Source: CALACW01 sp963627915
Lineage (GTDB): Bacteria > Bacillota > Clostridia > Oscillospirales > Acutalibacteraceae
DNA length: 24,590 nt
NCBI GenBank assembly: GCA_963627915.1
Contig: CAVGCY010000014.1
Location: 1 to 24,590, forward strand
Direction of reading: 5' to 3'
Shown: piece by piece, positions 21,962 to 24,590 of the stretch
How the letters are laid out: every line of letters starts with the position of its first letter
Position numbering within the stretch: the stretch's first letter is position 1
The notes under the pieces: generated by a model
Seen by the model: only the letters and a program-made list of their open reading frames with translations
What the model was told of the DNA's origin: nothing
Database searches by the model: none
Made by a program: the position numbers and the translations under genes

Positions 21962-23740
21962 TTGAAAAAAGTATTGTCCGTATTTCTTTGTATTTTAATT
22001 TCATGCTCCTGCGGTTTATCCGCGTCCGCGGATTCCGGCATGTGGCGGATATATTATGATTACGGATTCGCCGAGCTTTCGGGTAACCCGATAGAAAATG
22101 AAAACCCCGATTCGTATACTCCCGGCGTTCAGCTGATTTTAAAAGACGCTTCGTGTGCCGGTTATGTTTTCGACGGCTGGTACGCCGATCCGGCGTTTGC
22201 AAACAGGATTGAAAGTATCGAGAGCGATTTTGAATCGGACGTTTATATTTATGCAAAGTGGAGCGCCGTAAAGTATTCCGTAAAATATGTTCTTACGTCC
22301 GATTCGTCAGCGGACGCGGGTAAAATTACAAACCCCAATCCTGCCTACGGTCTGCCGGGCGAGGGCATTGCTCTTAAGGACGCCGTTATTGAGGATGAAG
22401 GTCTGATGTTCGGCGGATGGTATTCGGAGGCGGAATTTATAAACAGAATCGATTCGATACCGAAAAGTCATTCGGGCGATATGACTTTGTGGGCGAAATG
22501 GGTCACTGCCGAATATAAGATAACGTACGATACCGGCGTTATCGATTTATCAAAATACAGCGTTGAAAATCCCAATAATTCGTTTTATACGTACGGCGAG
22601 GATATGATTCTTTCCGACGCGTCAGCCTCCGATAAAGCGTACTCGTTTGACGGATGGTATCTTGACCCCGAATTTAAAAACAGAATAACAAAAATTGACT
22701 CGGGAACTTACGGCGAGGTAATTCTTTATGCAAAATGGCGCGAAAACGTATATAATATTAATTATGTTTTGTCCGGCGGAAATGATAGTTTTAATGAAAA
22801 ATATGTGCAGAACCCGAATCCCGGTACGCGGACCGCAACAGTGGATACCGTATTGAGCCCGGCTGAGTACGACAGGGGAGTTTTTGTCTTTGAGGGATGG
22901 TTTTTTGATGAGGCTCGGACGAAAAAAGCCGAAGCTGTTCCTGCCGGCGAGTGCTCCGACGTAACGCTTTATGCAAAATGGAGCGAAGCCGTATTTAAAT
23001 TGGATTACGATTACGGTATTTTAAACGAATATAAAAACACGCTGAAAAATGATAATATTACCTCATATAAAGCCAATACGAGTTATGAATTAAAAAGCGT
23101 TGAAAAGGACGGTTATATTTTCAACGGCTGGTTTCTTGACCCCGATTTCAAAACGCCCGTGACTGCGGTGACTGTCGATATGACGGGTGACAGAATATTT
23201 TACGCGTCGTATACGGAAAAGACATATTCGATACAGTATGTTGTAACAAACGATAAGTACAGCATAAAGGAAAACGACGTTATGGTGAACAATCCTAACG
23301 TTCGTACGACGTCGGAATCCGTCGAGTTGGAGGATCCGATACTTGCAAACGCTCTTTATATGTTCCGCGGATGGTATTCAGACCCCGATTATATCGAAAA
23401 GGTTGAAAAAATCGAGGCGGGGCAGACGGGAAATATAACGCTCTATGCAAAATGGGTTGAGATAATTACTTATATTCCGGTTTGGGGCGACGCGTCTCTT
23501 TCCAACGGATTGACGTCTGCGGACGCAAGACTTATATTAAGATATTCCGCACGGCTTGAGCAGTTTACGGATACGCAAAAACTCGTATGCGATATAAACA
23601 ATGACGGAAAGGTTACGGCTTCTGACGCAAGGCTTGCTCTGAGAATATGCGCGAAGCTCGAAAATTCCGAAGCTTTAAAGGTGAAATATTCGCTCGGAAC
23701 GATAACCGCCGAAGAGGGCGAAATTGTCGTAAAAAAATAA
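21962..23740 (+). CDS. Secreted InlB B-type repeat protein with C-terminal dockerin
   Basis: A 592-residue surface or secreted protein. The TTG start at 21962 follows AAGGA by nine bases and gives a signal peptide, LKKVLSVFLCILISCSCG; LISC could be a lipobox, or cleavage may follow SASA. Six InlB B-repeat (List_Bact_rpt/Flg_new) units of about 75-85 residues follow, each with GWY-x-DP and ending in a YAKW-type motif (one as YASY). These small beta modules act as spacers or binding units in surface proteins. Residues 507-570 are a type I dockerin: the first half is degenerate (GDASLSNGLTSADARLILR, calcium ligands poor), the second intact (CDINNDGKVTASDARLALR). A Lys/Glu tail ends the protein. 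It has its own promoter. Confidence 0.88.
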   Translation: MKKVLSVFLCILISCSCGLSASADSGMWRIYYDYGFAELSGNPIENENPDSYTPGVQLILKDASCAGYVFDGWYADPAFANRIESIESDFESDVYIYAKWSAVKYSVKYVLTSDSSADAGKITNPNPAYGLPGEGIALKDAVIEDEGLMFGGWYSEAEFINRIDSIPKSHSGDMTLWAKWVTAEYKITYDTGVIDLSKYSVENPNNSFYTYGEDMILSDASASDKAYSFDGWYLDPEFKNRITKIDSGTYGEVILYAKWRENVYNINYVLSGGNDSFNEKYVQNPNPGTRTATVDTVLSPAEYDRGVFVFEGWFFDEARTKKAEAVPAGECSDVTLYAKWSEAVFKLDYDYGILNEYKNTLKNDNITSYKANTSYELKSVEKDGYIFNGWFLDPDFKTPVTAVTVDMTGDRIFYASYTEKTYSIQYVVTNDKYSIKENDVMVNNPNVRTTSESVELEDPILANALYMFRGWYSDPDYIEKVEKIEAGQTGNITLYAKWVEIITYIPVWGDASLSNGLTSADARLILRYSARLEQFTDTQKLVCDINNDGKVTASDARLALRICAKLENSEALKVKYSLGTITAEEGEIVVKK

Positions 23741-23753
23741 ATAAACAAAACTC

Positions 23754-23782
23754 TTGCTTTTTATAATGATTGAGTATAAAAT
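23754..23782 (+). promoter_or_regulatory. Probable promoter of pduL
   Basis: TTGCTT (23754-23759) and TAAAAT (23777-23782) with a 17-base spacer; the start would be near 23789. The -35 box is weak. Confidence 0.5.
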
Positions 23783-23820
23783 TAATTGAGCCAATAATAA
23801 AAGAAAGTGTGTTTAGAATT

Positions 23821-24393
23821 ATGGAAAAATTTATAGTTGAAACATCCGCAAGGCACGTACACGTTTCAAAGGAGGATCTTGAAACCCTTTTCGGCAAGGG
23901 ATATGAGCTTACTCCCAAGAAGAATCTTTCCCAGCCCGGTCAGTTTGCCTGCACGGAAAGAGTAGCCGTCGTAGGCTCTAAGAGCAGTTTCCCCGCAGTT
24001 TCAATTCTCGGTCCTGTACGCTCCGCGACTCAGGTTGAGATTTCCGCTTCGGACGCCCGTTCAATCGGCGTTACCGCGCCTATCAGAGAGTCAGGAGATA
24101 TCGAGGGTTCGGGTTCGTGCAAAATTGTAGGTCCCTGCGGCGAGATTGAAATAGACAAGGGTGTTATTGTCGCCAAGAGACATATTCATATGACTCCCGC
24201 CGACGCTGAGAAATACGGCGTTAACGACAAGGATATCGTAAGCGTTAAGCTTGATACCGCCGACAGAAGTCTTATTTTCGGCGACGTCGTGGTAAGAGTA
24301 AGCGATAAATTCGCTCTTGCAATGCATATAGATACGGACGAGTCGAACGCGGCTATGGCTGTAAGCGGAACGATGGGTGAAATCGTTAAGTAA
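23821..24393 (+). CDS. pduL: PduL-type phosphate acyltransferase (phosphotransacetylase)
   Basis: A 190-residue PduL enzyme, which exchanges phosphate and CoA on acetyl or propionyl groups. Two PduL half-domains each carry an HxH metal motif: His12/His14 in SARHVHVS and His121/His123 in KRHIHMTP. His169 in AMHIDTDESNAA and the ILGPVR segment at 62-67 are further marks. The protein begins right at the first domain and so lacks the N-terminal encapsulation peptide of microcompartment PduL. No shell gene is near. It is therefore probably the housekeeping phosphotransacetylase working with acetate kinase. The ATG at 23821 is chosen by this N-terminus; an in-frame start at 23770 lies in the promoter. 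Confidence 0.92.
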   Translation: MEKFIVETSARHVHVSKEDLETLFGKGYELTPKKNLSQPGQFACTERVAVVGSKSSFPAVSILGPVRSATQVEISASDARSIGVTAPIRESGDIEGSGSCKIVGPCGEIEIDKGVIVAKRHIHMTPADAEKYGVNDKDIVSVKLDTADRSLIFGDVVVRVSDKFALAMHIDTDESNAAMAVSGTMGEIVK

Positions 24394-24421
24394 TTGGAAT
24401 AAAATAACGGATAAATAAACG

Positions 24422-24455
24422 ACCGCAGTGAAAACGGAAATTTCACTGCGGTTTT
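24422..24455 (+). terminator. Strong terminator after pduL
   Basis: ACCGCAGTGAAA (24422-24433) and TTTCACTGCGGT (24441-24452) pair perfectly around a 7-base loop, followed by TTTT. Confidence 0.88.
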
Positions 24456-24468
24456 CGGCTTGTCTTAG

Positions 24469-24590
24469 GCTTTTAATATTTATTTATTTTACAAGGTCGA
24501 ACTAAAAGAAAAAAGACTTCCCGGACTGATTGCTTATGCTGAGCATCCTATCAGTACCGGAAAGCTTGAAGGCTTTAACAACAAAATTAA
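24469..24590 (+). pseudogene. 3' remnant of an ISL3-family transposase, cut by the window end
   Basis: From 24496 to the last base one frame reads VELKEKRLPGLIAYAEHPIS, then TGKLEGFNNKIK. The HPIS-TG-LEG-NNKIK pattern is the conserved stretch near the C-terminus of ISL3-type DDE transposases, with the glutamate of LEG as the probable third catalytic residue. A TAG at 24466-24468 and the pduL terminator lie directly upstream, and no ATG is present in the visible frame, so the first three quarters of the protein are missing. The gene is therefore 5'-truncated, unless it continues in some rearranged form beyond the window. Confidence 0.75.

Noticed and set aside
23821..24393. Microcompartment locus around pduL
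   Set aside because: No shell protein genes are seen and PduL lacks the N-terminal encapsulation peptide.

Overview
The window looks like chromosome from a low-to-mid GC clostridial Firmicute, probably an uncultured gut member of the Oscillospirales/Ruminococcaceae. This rests on the rpmH-rnpA-yidD-yidC-jag block that usually lies beside oriC, strong GGAGG ribosome sites with frequent TTG/GTG starts, secreted proteins ending in type I dockerins, a GH95 fucosidase, and PduL with no other microcompartment gene in view. No species can be named from this alone.

Layout. 1-3079: rpmH, rnpA, yidD, yidC and khpB (jag) behind a consensus promoter. 3266-8332: five co-directional genes in two transcription units, encoding an SCP2-like protein, a class III aminotransferase, both halves of a split transketolase, and a second SCP2-like protein. 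This is the most novel block. Each unit has its own sigma-A promoter with palindromes over or beside it, and a strong terminator closes the block. 8376-8654: a promoter-to-terminator unit without a convincing ORF that folds into a long rod, probably a structured RNA resembling 6S RNA. 8751-9563: gene decay, with a truncated vWA-like secreted protein and a frameshifted dockerin pseudogene. 9684-15024 (minus strand): a cytoplasmic GH95 fucosidase and an 864-residue secreted dockerin protein of unknown function. 15572-21243: a purine salvage and uptake module (xpt, BMP-family lipoprotein, ABC ATPase, two permeases) with large hairpins inside and after it. 21391-21718 (minus): a 52-residue lipoprotein. 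21899-23740: a secreted InlB-type repeat protein with a dockerin. 23754-24455: pduL. 24469-end: the 3' part of an ISL3-type transposase.

How the genes work together. The first block serves ribosome and RNase P assembly and membrane protein insertion. The purine module imports nucleosides and salvages xanthine/guanine. GH95 and the dockerin proteins point to host or plant glycan use. For the SCP2/aminotransferase/transketolase block I propose, as inference only, that the transketolase adds a two-carbon ketol to a non-phosphorylated, possibly hydrophobic aldehyde, that the aminotransferase converts the resulting ketone to a 2-amino-1,3-diol, and that the SCP2-like proteins hold the greasy intermediates. 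The transketolase half-protein appears to lack two residues that classical transketolases use for phosphorylated or hydroxylated substrates, which fits this idea but does not prove it.
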